From positions 1 to 10,000 of the forward strand of contig VSJD01000338.1 of NCBI GenBank assembly GCA_008636095.1: a stretch of DNA of 10,000 nt, read 5' to 3'. Below the pieces are notes generated by a model. That model did no database searches, had not been told where the DNA came from, and saw only the letters and a list, made by a program, of their open reading frames with translations. The DNA comes from Kiritimatiellota bacterium. Its GTDB lineage: Bacteria; Verrucomicrobiota; Kiritimatiellia; JAAZAB01. The position numbers were made by a program, and so were the translations under genes. This document shows positions 1 through 6,698 of this stretch, one piece after another. Position 1 is the stretch's first letter; each line of letters opens with the position of its first letter.

Positions 1-229
1 AGTTCTCGCGTAGCCAGGCCCAAGGTCGTTTGGGCGTAAGCGCTTCGATCCGGGCGCTCAGTTCCGTGGCCGCCGGTTCAACCTGTGGCCAATTGTCAGC
101 CTTCAGTACATCCCGGACCAGTTGAATTCCGGCATCCAAACGCGCCAAGGCAGTGACCTCGGCCACGTCTTCCCGAAGATCGCGGATGTGCCGCGCTTCT
201 TTGATCAAATGCAACAGGACTTTCTTCAT
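1..229 (-). CDS. lepB: Probable signal peptidase I, N-terminal part (runs off left edge)
   Basis: The reading frame stays open from an ATG at 229-227 to the window edge, giving 76 complete codons. The start MKKVLLHLIKEARHIRDL is preceded by GAAGG at suitable spacing. The visible part is charged, probably helical, and has no membrane segment yet. It ends in PWAWLREN. Several PVC-type signal peptidases I have a long cytoplasmic N-terminal region ending in an R-E-N motif just before the first membrane helix and the catalytic Ser box, so the visible end fits. The gene lies directly downstream of lepA on the same strand, and lepA-lepB is a known operon pair. Signal peptidase I would cleave signal peptides from exported proteins at the inner membrane. 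The catalytic Ser and Lys lie outside the window, so the name rests on context and a short motif. Otherwise it is an uncharacterised protein. Confidence 0.55.
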   Translation of the reverse strand, partial: MKKVLLHLIKEARHIRDLREDVAEVTALARLDAGIQLVRDVLKADNWPQVEPAATELSARIEALTPKRPWAWLREN

Positions 230-267
230 TCGCCTTCGTTCAAAAAAAATCATCCGGGTTCCTTCCG

Positions 268-309
268 TCATATGCCATCAACCATTTTCCATCAACCATT
301 AGTCATTTC
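268..309. repeat. Heptamer array, CCATNNN family (6 units), downstream of lepA
   Basis: Six consecutive 7-bp units fit the pattern NCATNNN on the plus strand, including CCATCAA twice and CCATTTT and CCATTAG once each. They fill much of the 85-bp gap between the lepA stop and the start of the next gene. The units match the array at 2246-2308 in sequence and orientation. No oppositely oriented partner is visible nearby. Confidence 0.75.
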
Positions 310-314
310 TGTAG

Positions 315-2141
315 TTAAGTATTCGATTTGAGTACCGAAACAAACGCTTCCTGCGGCACGTTCACCCGGCCGACCAGTTTCATGCGCTTCTTGCCTTCCT
401 TCTGGCGTTCCAGAAGCTTGCGCTTGCGGGAGATGTCGCCGCCATAGCATTTGGCCGTCACATCCTTGCGTAGAGCCCGGATGGTTTCACGGGCGATGAT
501 CGTCTTGCCAATCGCCGCCTGGACGGGGATGGTAAACAAATGCGACGGAATAACGTCCTTCAGCGCGGCGCACATCTGCCGGCCGCGGCTCTCTGCCTTG
601 GAACGGTGAATGAGACAGGAAAACGCGTCCACGGGTTCGCCGTTGAGCAAGATATCCAGGCGCACCAGGTCGCTGGCCATGTGCCCCTGGTGCTCATAAT
701 CCATGGAGGCATACCCGTGCGAAATACTTTTAAGAAAATCGTAGAAATTCACCAGGATTTCATTTAGCGGCATCGAACACGTTAACATGACCCGCCGCGT
801 GTCCAGCGAATCAGTTTTTTCCACCGTGCCGCGCCGGTCCATGATGAGCTTCATCACATCATTGATATGCTCGTTTTGGCAGATTATAAACGCGCGGATC
901 ATGGGCTCCTCGATATGGTCAATCCGCGTCAGGTCGGGCATGTGCACGGGGTTGTCAATCTTGAGCATCTCCCCGTTATTCAAGAACACATTATAGATTA
1001 CCGAAGGGTACGTGCTGATGATGTCCACGTCATGCTCGCGCCGCAGACGTTCCTGGACAATTTCCATGTGTAATAGGCCGAGAAACCCGCAGCGAAACCC
1101 GAATCCCAGCGCCACGGACGATTCCGGCTGGTAGGTGAACGCGCTGTCGTTCAGGCTGAGACGGTCCAGGCTGGATTTCAGCTTCTCAAGGTCGGACGTA
1201 TTGACCGGATAGACCCCGCTGAACACCATGGGCAGGACAAGCTTGAAACCCGGCAACGGATGCTTTGCCGGCCGCTCCTGGGTTGTAATGGTGTCACCGA
1301 TGAGAATATCGCGGGGCTCTTTGATCGTGCCCACGATGTACCCGACTTGACCAGCATCCAGAACGGCCACCGGCGTGGGTTTCGGACAGAACATGCCGAC
1401 TTCCTTGATCTCGCCGGTATAGCCGGTGCCCATGAACCGGATACGGTCCCCGGTTTTCAGCCGGCCGTCCTTGACGCGCACATACGGCATAACGCCGCGG
1501 TAAGCGTCATAAATGGAATCGAAAACCAGTACCCGTGTCCCGCCCTCCAAATCCGTCTTCGGCGGCGGCACCTGGTGCATGATCATTTCCATCAGGGCCG
1601 GTACCCCCTGCCCCGTCTTGGCGCTGATCAGGCTCCCTGCCTCCACCGAAAGCCCCAGGATTTCCTCGATTTGCCTGACCACGGCATCCACATCGGCCGT
1701 GGGCAAATCAATCTTGTTAATCACGGGAATGATGGTCAAATTAGCTTCCATGGCCAGATAGGCGTTGGCCACGGTCTGCGCTTCCACGCCCTGCGCGGCG
1801 TCCACGACGAGCAAGGCGCCATCGCAGGCCGCCATGCTCCGCGAGACTTCATACGTGAAATCAACATGGCCCGGCGTGTCCAGCAGGTTGAACTCGTACG
1901 TCTGGCCGTCGGCAGCCTGGTAATTCATGGTAACGGGGTGGCACTTGATGGTAATGCCCCGTTCGCGCTCAAGATCCATGCTGTCCAGAACCTGGTCGCG
2001 GAAATCACGTTCGTCAACGGTATGGGTCAACTGCAACATGCGGTCGGCCAGCGTGGATTTCCCGTGGTCAATGTGCGCGATGATGCAGAAATTGCGGATG
2101 CGCGAGAGCGAATCTGCAATGGTCAATGGTGAAGGGTTCAT
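315..2141 (-). CDS. lepA: Elongation factor 4 (LepA), ribosomal back-translocating GTPase
   Basis: Translational GTPase that binds ribosomes and acts during initiation/elongation, notably under ionic stress. Counting from the ATG at 2141, the product is 608 aa, close to the usual 600. The G motifs are AHIDHGKS (22-29), RGIT (61-64), DTPGH (88-92), NKID (142-145) and SAK. The C-terminus carries the LepA-specific basic tail RKRKLLERQKEGKKR. The frame is open further upstream to a TTG at 2210, but those 23 residues are a translated heptamer repeat. LepA proteins normally begin only a few residues before IRNF.IIAHIDHGKST. Even with the ATG at 2141, the first eight or so residues (MNPSPLTI) come from the array, and no Shine-Dalgarno sequence precedes it. 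A TTG at residue 6 is another possible start. The gene follows rpe and precedes probable lepB on the same strand. Family certain; exact start uncertain. Confidence 0.95.
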   Translation of the reverse strand: MNPSPLTIADSLSRIRNFCIIAHIDHGKSTLADRMLQLTHTVDERDFRDQVLDSMDLERERGITIKCHPVTMNYQAADGQTYEFNLLDTPGHVDFTYEVSRSMAACDGALLVVDAAQGVEAQTVANAYLAMEANLTIIPVINKIDLPTADVDAVVRQIEEILGLSVEAGSLISAKTGQGVPALMEMIMHQVPPPKTDLEGGTRVLVFDSIYDAYRGVMPYVRVKDGRLKTGDRIRFMGTGYTGEIKEVGMFCPKPTPVAVLDAGQVGYIVGTIKEPRDILIGDTITTQERPAKHPLPGFKLVLPMVFSGVYPVNTSDLEKLKSSLDRLSLNDSAFTYQPESSVALGFGFRCGFLGLLHMEIVQERLRREHDVDIISTYPSVIYNVFLNNGEMLKIDNPVHMPDLTRIDHIEEPMIRAFIICQNEHINDVMKLIMDRRGTVEKTDSLDTRRVMLTCSMPLNEILVNFYDFLKSISHGYASMDYEHQGHMASDLVRLDILLNGEPVDAFSCLIHRSKAESRGRQMCAALKDVIPSHLFTIPVQAAIGKTIIARETIRALRKDVTAKCYGGDISRKRKLLERQKEGKKRMKLVGRVNVPQEAFVSVLKSNT

Positions 2142-2216
2142 GGTCAATGAAAAATGGTTAATGGGGAATGGTTCATGGTTAATAGGGAATGGTTGATGGA
2201 AAATAGTCAATGGTTC
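2119..2216. repeat. Heptamer array, ATGGNNN family (14 units), overlapping the lepA start
   Basis: Fourteen contiguous 7-bp units lie in perfect register on the plus strand. The consensus is ATGGTNN with variants such as ATGGTTA, ATGGTCA, ATGGGGA and ATAGGGA. Because 7 is not a multiple of 3, translation gives a 21-nt, 7-residue periodicity (INHEPFP, INHFSLT, MNPSPLT on the minus strand). The array provides the lepA start codon and its first codons. It faces the array at 2246-2308 across a 29-bp spacer. Confidence 0.88.
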
Positions 2217-2245
2217 GGAACTTCAGGATAGGATCAAATCATAGT

Positions 2246-2308
2246 CCATCTCCCATCTGCCATTTACCATCTACCATTAACCATTCCCTATTTCCCATCT
2301 ACCATTCT
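2246..2308. repeat. Heptamer array, CCATNNN family (9 units), overlapping the rpe stop
   Basis: Nine contiguous 7-bp units in register on the plus strand (CCATCTC, CCATCTG, CCATTTA, CCATCTA, CCATTAA, CCATTCC, CTATTTC, CCATCTA, CCATTCT). This is the reverse complement of the family at 2119-2216, so the two could pair as a long imperfect hairpin with 2217-2245 as the loop. The last two units encode the final Glu-Trp-stop of rpe. Confidence 0.88.
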
Positions 2309-3015
2309 TTGGCACAGTCCTTGCCGAACACCGCGCGTGCTTTTTCCCGCATCTGCCGCAAATCCTGTGCCATGGTTTTCGATTTGAATAGCGCGTTTCC
2401 GGCCACCATTATATTGGCGCCGGCCTCCGCCACGCGCGTTACGGTATTCAGGTCAATGCCACCATCCACGGTGATGCCCAAAATAGCGTCCCCTCCCCTT
2501 CCTTGTCCTGGTTGCGTCCGCACGGCACGACGGATGGCGGCGATTTTGGGTAATACTTCCGGCATGAATTTCTGGCCGCCAAAGCCCGGATGGACGGTCA
2601 TGCACAGCACCTCGTCCACCTCGCCGAGGAATGGAAGTAGCGCCTCAAACGGCGTCTCGGGATTGATTGCCACTCCGGGAATTGCGCCCAGCGCACGAAT
2701 GTGACGGAGCGTGCCCAGGACATCGCACGAGGATTCAACGTGGATCGTCAGCGTCGTGGCGCCGGCCTTGATAAATACCTCTGCAAACTGGTCCGGCCGC
2801 GATAACATCAGGTGCACACTGAGCGGGATATTCAGGCACCGGCGCGCCATCTTGACCACATCTGGTCCCATGCTCAGGTTGGGCACAAAGTGCCCATCCA
2901 TGATATCCAGGTGCAGGGCATCGGCTCCGGCCGCCTGCGCCTTGAGCGCCGATTCTTCCAGCCGGCCGAAATCACCGGCCAATAATGACGGCCAAATATA
3001 AATCTTCGCGTCCAT
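2299..3015 (-). CDS. rpe: Ribulose-phosphate 3-epimerase
   Basis: Interconverts D-ribulose 5-phosphate and D-xylulose 5-phosphate in the pentose phosphate pathway (cytosolic TIM barrel with a divalent metal). The 238-aa product has the family's usual length. Visible motifs are PSLLAGDF (9-16), HLDIMDGHFVPN with metal ligands His35 and Asp37, His68 in SVHLM, VHPGFGGQKF (141-150) and VDGGI with Asp184. Asp37 and Asp184 are the expected acid-base pair. The frame stays open upstream to 3186, but that extension overlaps the end of the cmk-plsC gene and does not resemble Rpe. The ATG at 3015 (MDAKIYIWPSLL) aligns with family N-termini. No clear Shine-Dalgarno sequence is seen. The TAG stop lies in the heptamer array. 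The start is 71 bp downstream of the cmk-plsC stop, and the gene is probably co-transcribed with it. In the usual family motif the residue before PS is often Ala; here it is Trp. Confidence 0.95.
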   Translation of the reverse strand: MDAKIYIWPSLLAGDFGRLEESALKAQAAGADALHLDIMDGHFVPNLSMGPDVVKMARRCLNIPLSVHLMLSRPDQFAEVFIKAGATTLTIHVESSCDVLGTLRHIRALGAIPGVAINPETPFEALLPFLGEVDEVLCMTVHPGFGGQKFMPEVLPKIAAIRRAVRTQPGQGRGGDAILGITVDGGIDLNTVTRVAEAGANIMVAGNALFKSKTMAQDLRQMREKARAVFGKDCAKEW

Positions 3016-3035
3016 GGCAAGCAAGAATAACAGAA

Positions 3036-3050
3036 GCGCGGCATCCGCGC
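3036..3050. other. Small perfect hairpin between cmk-plsC and rpe
   Basis: GCGCGG and CCGCGC form a perfect 6-bp stem with a 3-nt loop in the 71-bp gap. On the minus strand it is followed by a moderately T-rich stretch (TTCTGTTATTCTT), so it could be a weak terminator or attenuator. The T tract is broken and rpe starts about 20 bp further on, so this role is tentative. Confidence 0.3.
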
Positions 3051-3086
3051 AAGCCGGAGGACAGCCGAAGAACGGCCTGAAGGCCA

Positions 3087-4424
3087 TTATATAGAGATCC
3101 CCGCCGGATCCAAAGCCGCGATGCGCGCCATGACCAAATCGGCTATTTTCTGGTGCCTCTCCGGATCGCCCTTGAACACGGCGCAATCCGCCGGCGTCAC
3201 GGGCTTACCAAAATAAGTGGTAATCTTCCGGGGCTTGATCCAACGCGCATCACGGGGAAACGCTTCAAAGGTGCCGCTCACATAAGCGGGTATGACCGGA
3301 ACACCCGCCTTTTCAATCAGAAACCCAATGCCGGCCTTGACCGGCTGGAGGCGCCCATTCCTTGTACGCGTGCCTTCCGGAAACAGGCAGAGCATATTGC
3401 CTTGCCGCACCAGGTTAATGGTGCCTTTAAGCGCGCGAATGTCGCCTTTGGTGCGGTCAATGGGTAATGTGCCAACCGCTATCGCCCACCACTTCATGAA
3501 CCGCGATTGCTTAAACAGGGTGTCGCGGGCCAGAAAATAAACATGCCGGTTCCAGATGTCACAGCACACCGCGATCGGATCGAGAAAGCTGGCATGGTTG
3601 GATACCAGGATACAACCGCCTTCGCGCGGTACGTGTTCAAGGCCGTGCGTCGCGTAGCGGTGAAAAACCCACAGGTAGCACAAAAAAAACACGCGCGAAA
3701 AATGGTAGGCAAACGGATTAAAACCATCCCGCTCTATGGCTTTGGTTATACGATGTTGCGGAGAGGAGCGCACAATCGAAACAATTTGCGCCACCACGTC
3801 CTCAATGGCCAGATGCGTGGTTTCAATGCGGCAGGCCCCGGGCGCCATGGCTAACGGCGCCGTGGACCGCGCCAGATCGCACGCGTCGCGCCGCAAAAGC
3901 GCGCGTTTGACCTCATCCGGATTCATCTCGTCTCCGGCCAGGTCCTGCTGTTCACGATACCGGCGCCGTGCCCGCTCCTCGGGGTCGGCATCAAGATAAA
4001 ATTTGAAAGCCGCCTCCGGAAATACCACGGTGCCGATATCGCGCCCTTCCACGACCAGGTCGCCGAAAGTCGTCAGGGATCGCAAGCGTTCCCCTACCCA
4101 TGCCCGCACTTCTGGGATGGCCGCCACGGCGCTGACCTGCTCCTGGACCGCCAGGGACCGGATGGCAGTCCCGGGATCAACATCGTTAATTGCAAACCGG
4201 ATGGCGCCCTCTTCCACAAAAAAACGCATCACTACCGAGGGCAGATGACGGACGATCGCTTCCGGCAAAGCCCCGGCCAAACTGTCGCGGATAATCTGCC
4301 AGGTGAGCGCGCGATAGATGGCGCCTGAATCCACGTGTACATAGCCAAGGCTTTCGGCCACCTTGCGGCTGACCGTGGATTTACCGGAGGCGGAAGGTCC
4401 ATCAATGGCTATAATGAAATGCAT
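3087..4424 (-). CDS. cmk-plsC: Cytidylate kinase fused to 1-acyl-sn-glycerol-3-phosphate acyltransferase
   Basis: A single 445-aa frame with two complete domains. Residues 1-220 are cytidylate kinase: P-loop GPSASGKST (9-17), VDSGAIYRA (31-39), EGRDIG (126-131) and RRDACDLARSTAPL (178-191). This domain phosphorylates CMP/dCMP. Residues 240-440 are a PlsC/LPLAT domain with NHASFLD (276-282, the HX4D catalytic motif) and FPEGTR (348-353), preceded by a hydrophobic segment near 242-254 that may contact the membrane. This domain would acylate lysophosphatidate to phosphatidate. The following step, CDP-diacylglycerol synthesis, uses CTP, so the two activities meet in phospholipid synthesis. No internal stop or frameshift separates the domains. 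Adjacent cmk and plsC genes are known in other bacteria, so fusion of neighbours is plausible. The ATG at 4424 lies 25 bp after the aroA stop, without a clear Shine-Dalgarno sequence. Domain calls are secure; the coupling is inferred. Confidence 0.93.
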   Translation of the reverse strand: MHFIIAIDGPSASGKSTVSRKVAESLGYVHVDSGAIYRALTWQIIRDSLAGALPEAIVRHLPSVVMRFFVEEGAIRFAINDVDPGTAIRSLAVQEQVSAVAAIPEVRAWVGERLRSLTTFGDLVVEGRDIGTVVFPEAAFKFYLDADPEERARRRYREQQDLAGDEMNPDEVKRALLRRDACDLARSTAPLAMAPGACRIETTHLAIEDVVAQIVSIVRSSPQHRITKAIERDGFNPFAYHFSRVFFLCYLWVFHRYATHGLEHVPREGGCILVSNHASFLDPIAVCCDIWNRHVYFLARDTLFKQSRFMKWWAIAVGTLPIDRTKGDIRALKGTINLVRQGNMLCLFPEGTRTRNGRLQPVKAGIGFLIEKAGVPVIPAYVSGTFEAFPRDARWIKPRKITTYFGKPVTPADCAVFKGDPERHQKIADLVMARIAALDPAGISI

Positions 4425-4449
4425 AGGAATTCAAAGTTGCGGCGTCTGC

Positions 4450-5766
4450 CTAATTTAATTCAACCTTGGCTCCTAACAATGTCAGGTGATGCCAGAATTC
4501 AGGGTACGAGGTGTTCACGCAGGCAATTCCCCGGATGCGGACGGGCGCAGAGGCGCGCAGCGCCAGGATTGCCATGGCCATGGCCACACGATGGTCTCCG
4601 TAACAGTCAAGTTCCACATTCCCACGCACCGTTGCCCCGCCGCTCACGCACATCCCATCCTCGCGCTCATCGGCGGGAATGCCCAGGGCCCGCAGATTGG
4701 CAACCATGCACGCAATGCGGTCGGATTCCTTGACCCGCAGTTCACGTGCATCCCGGATGACCGTCGTTCCGCATGCCAGGGCGCCGGCTACGGCCGCTAT
4801 GGGAAGTTCATCAATCAGGTTTGGAATTTCGGCGCCGCCGATCTCGGTGCCACGCAGGTCGGCGCCGCGAATGGTAATGGCGCCGGACGGCTCTGCCGCC
4901 AAGGACGCGGTTTCCGGCACAACGGCCAGATCGGCGCCCATGCGCTTCAATACATCCAGCAAGGCGGTTCGCCGCGGATTCAAGCCTACATTCTGGATGG
5001 TCACGGCCGTTCCCAAAACAGCGGCAGCCACCAGCCAGAAGGCGGCCGACGAAAAATCACCGGGCACGGTCCAGTCCCTTGCCGTCAGGTCCGGCCCGCG
5101 CGGCCCATAGCCCCTGATCGTGATCAGGTTTCCGTCCGTCCGCAAGGGAATCCCCAACACCTGGAACGCGCGCTCGGTATGATCCCGCGTAGGCAGGGGT
5201 TCTGCGATGCGCGTTTCCCCTTCCGCAAAAAGAGCCGCCAGCAGGATGCAGGATTTGACCTGTGCGGAGGCAACGGGCATGGGGTACGCAATGCCCCGCA
5301 AGGCGCCACCGGTAATGCGGATGGGCACACAGTTTCCCGTTCCCATCAGCTCGACCCGGGCGCCCATTTGTTCTAACGGCGCCTGGATGCGTTGCATGGG
5401 GCGGGAACGCAACGATTTGTCGCCGGTTAATTCCGTGGTCCATGGCCGCCCGGCCAGGAGCCCGGCCAGGAGCCGCAGGCCGGTTCCCGAGTTGCCCATG
5501 TCCAGGGGCTGGCGTGGACATGCCCAGGGCCTGCCCGTAACCTGAATGCGTTCCGGTGTGATCTCAACCCGCGCGCCGAGGCACTCCATGGCTTTCAGGG
5601 TGTTCAGGCAATCTTCACTCCGCAGAAATCCCGTCAAGCGCGACGGACCGATAGTCAGCGCCGAGAGCATTGCTACCCGATGTGAAATACTTTTGTCCCC
5701 GGGAACACGCACGGTACCCGTCAGCACACGGCAGGGATGGATGGTTACATTATCGGCCGTGTTCAC
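4450..5766 (-). CDS. aroA: 3-phosphoshikimate 1-carboxyvinyltransferase (EPSP synthase)
   Basis: Transfers the enolpyruvyl group of PEP to shikimate 3-phosphate, the sixth step of the shikimate pathway (cytosol). The 438-aa product is full length. Motifs: GDKSISHR (23-30), NSGTGLR (92-98), SAQVKS (167-172), PGDFSSAAF (235-243), catalytic-type Asp319 in LIDELP, RVKESDR (344-350) and GDHR (390-393). The SAQVKS, RDHTER and ELRVKESDR wording resembles the class II-like group. The residue matching the CP4 enzyme's glyphosate-tolerance Ala is Gly here (N-S-G-T), so that determinant is absent. The start is GTG at 5766-5764, overlapping the tyrA TGA as GTGA. AAGGGA seven bases upstream serves as ribosome binding site. 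This overlap implies translational coupling with tyrA, which acts later in the same pathway. Confidence 0.96.
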   Translation of the reverse strand: MNTADNVTIHPCRVLTGTVRVPGDKSISHRVAMLSALTIGPSRLTGFLRSEDCLNTLKAMECLGARVEITPERIQVTGRPWACPRQPLDMGNSGTGLRLLAGLLAGRPWTTELTGDKSLRSRPMQRIQAPLEQMGARVELMGTGNCVPIRITGGALRGIAYPMPVASAQVKSCILLAALFAEGETRIAEPLPTRDHTERAFQVLGIPLRTDGNLITIRGYGPRGPDLTARDWTVPGDFSSAAFWLVAAAVLGTAVTIQNVGLNPRRTALLDVLKRMGADLAVVPETASLAAEPSGAITIRGADLRGTEIGGAEIPNLIDELPIAAVAGALACGTTVIRDARELRVKESDRIACMVANLRALGIPADEREDGMCVSGGATVRGNVELDCYGDHRVAMAMAILALRASAPVRIRGIACVNTSYPEFWHHLTLLGAKVELN

Positions 5767-6665
5767 AAGGCGGTCCCTTGGCCCCGGGTCAACGCACGCC
5801 GCCGTTCCCGGCTTGTTTGCAGAAACTTGTCCAGCATCTCCAGGTCACCGCTTTTTCCGCCGGAGGCGGATCTGCCAAGGCATGATAAAATGTTTAATAA
5901 ATGGTCCGCTTCCCTGGAAAATGTCTTCAGTTCGTTGTGGATCGCAGGCTGGTTGGCGCGGATGATATCCCGCCACAGCTGGGGGTCGCCCTCCGCAATG
6001 CGCGTGGTATCGAAGAAACCGGCGCCACAGAACGGCCCTACCCGACCAGGCTGGGTCCGGCCTACGCACGCGGCCAGTAGCGCAGCCACCAGGTGCGGCA
6101 CATGACTGGTTTTTGCCAGGAGGTGATCGTGTGCCTGTGGCGATAGCGCCTGCACGCGAGCATCCAGTCCTTGCCACAGGCGCATGACCTGCGCGTGGGC
6201 CGCCGGCGCTGTCCGGCGCGTGGGCGTCAGCGCCACAAGCGCGTTCTGGTAAAGCGTGGCGGACGCTGCCTCGATCCCTTGCCGCTCGGAGCCGGCGATC
6301 GGGTGACTGCCGATGAAAGGCACCGGTCCACGCGGAAACAAGGCCTCTACCCTTTTCACAATCTCCGCTTTGCAACTGCCGACATCCGTCATAACGCCGC
6401 CGGCAGCCAGGCAGGTGTGACACGCGCCGATCAATTCCGGTATTGAACTGACCGAGGTGCAGAAAACCGCCAGTTCGGCGGCTTGCACGGCATCCTCGGG
6501 GCGTTCAAAGACCTGGTCCACAATCCCCAGTTCCAAGGCAAGCTCGCGTGTTTCCGCGCGGCGCGCAAAGCCGGCCACGACCCGGGCCAGGCCTTTCTGC
6601 TTGATGGCCAGTCCCAGTGATCCGCCCATGAGCCCCAACCCAATAATGGCAACACGATTAAACAT
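5763..6665 (-). CDS. tyrA: Prephenate/arogenate dehydrogenase (TyrA family)
   Basis: Oxidative decarboxylation of prephenate (or arogenate) toward tyrosine, using NAD(P)+. From the ATG at 6665 the product is 300 aa. Motifs: Rossmann GLGLMG (9-14), TDVGSCK (93-99), GSHPIAGSE (119-127) and the helical HDHLLAKTSHVPHLVA segment typical of the TyrA dimerisation domain. No ACT domain follows and there is no chorismate mutase fusion, so this is the short monofunctional form. The frame is open to a GTG at 6689, but the ATG at 6665 has a strong GGGAGGAG directly upstream and begins at the Rossmann strand. The gene lies 33 bp after the enolase-like gene and overlaps aroA. tyrA-aroA adjacency is known, and in pseudomonads the two are fused with cmk following. 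Prephenate versus arogenate preference cannot be read from sequence alone. Confidence 0.92.
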   Translation of the reverse strand: MFNRVAIIGLGLMGGSLGLAIKQKGLARVVAGFARRAETRELALELGIVDQVFERPEDAVQAAELAVFCTSVSSIPELIGACHTCLAAGGVMTDVGSCKAEIVKRVEALFPRGPVPFIGSHPIAGSERQGIEAASATLYQNALVALTPTRRTAPAAHAQVMRLWQGLDARVQALSPQAHDHLLAKTSHVPHLVAALLAACVGRTQPGRVGPFCGAGFFDTTRIAEGDPQLWRDIIRANQPAIHNELKTFSREADHLLNILSCLGRSASGGKSGDLEMLDKFLQTSRERRRALTRGQGTAL

Positions 6666-6667
6666 TA

Positions 6668-6675
6668 CTCCTCCC
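6668..6675 (-). promoter_or_regulatory. Strong Shine-Dalgarno sequence deciding the tyrA start
   Basis: GGGAGGAG on the minus strand ends two bases before the ATG at 6665, and the GGAGG core is four bases from it. It sits too far inside the longer reading frame to serve the GTG at 6689, so it favours the shorter start. Confidence 0.7.
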
Positions 6676-6698
6676 AATTCCATTACCACAGCATTCCA

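Noticed and set aside
1260..2132. 290-codon plus-strand open frame opposite lepA
   Set aside because: It lies entirely antisense to well-conserved LepA coding sequence and has no family resemblance; it is a GC-driven shadow frame.
2119..2308. CRISPR array
   Set aside because: Units are 7 bp, contiguous and degenerate with no spacers; no cas genes nearby.
3016..3186. N-terminal extension of rpe to 3186
   Set aside because: It overlaps the end of cmk-plsC, does not resemble Rpe, and the conserved Rpe N-terminus begins at 3015.
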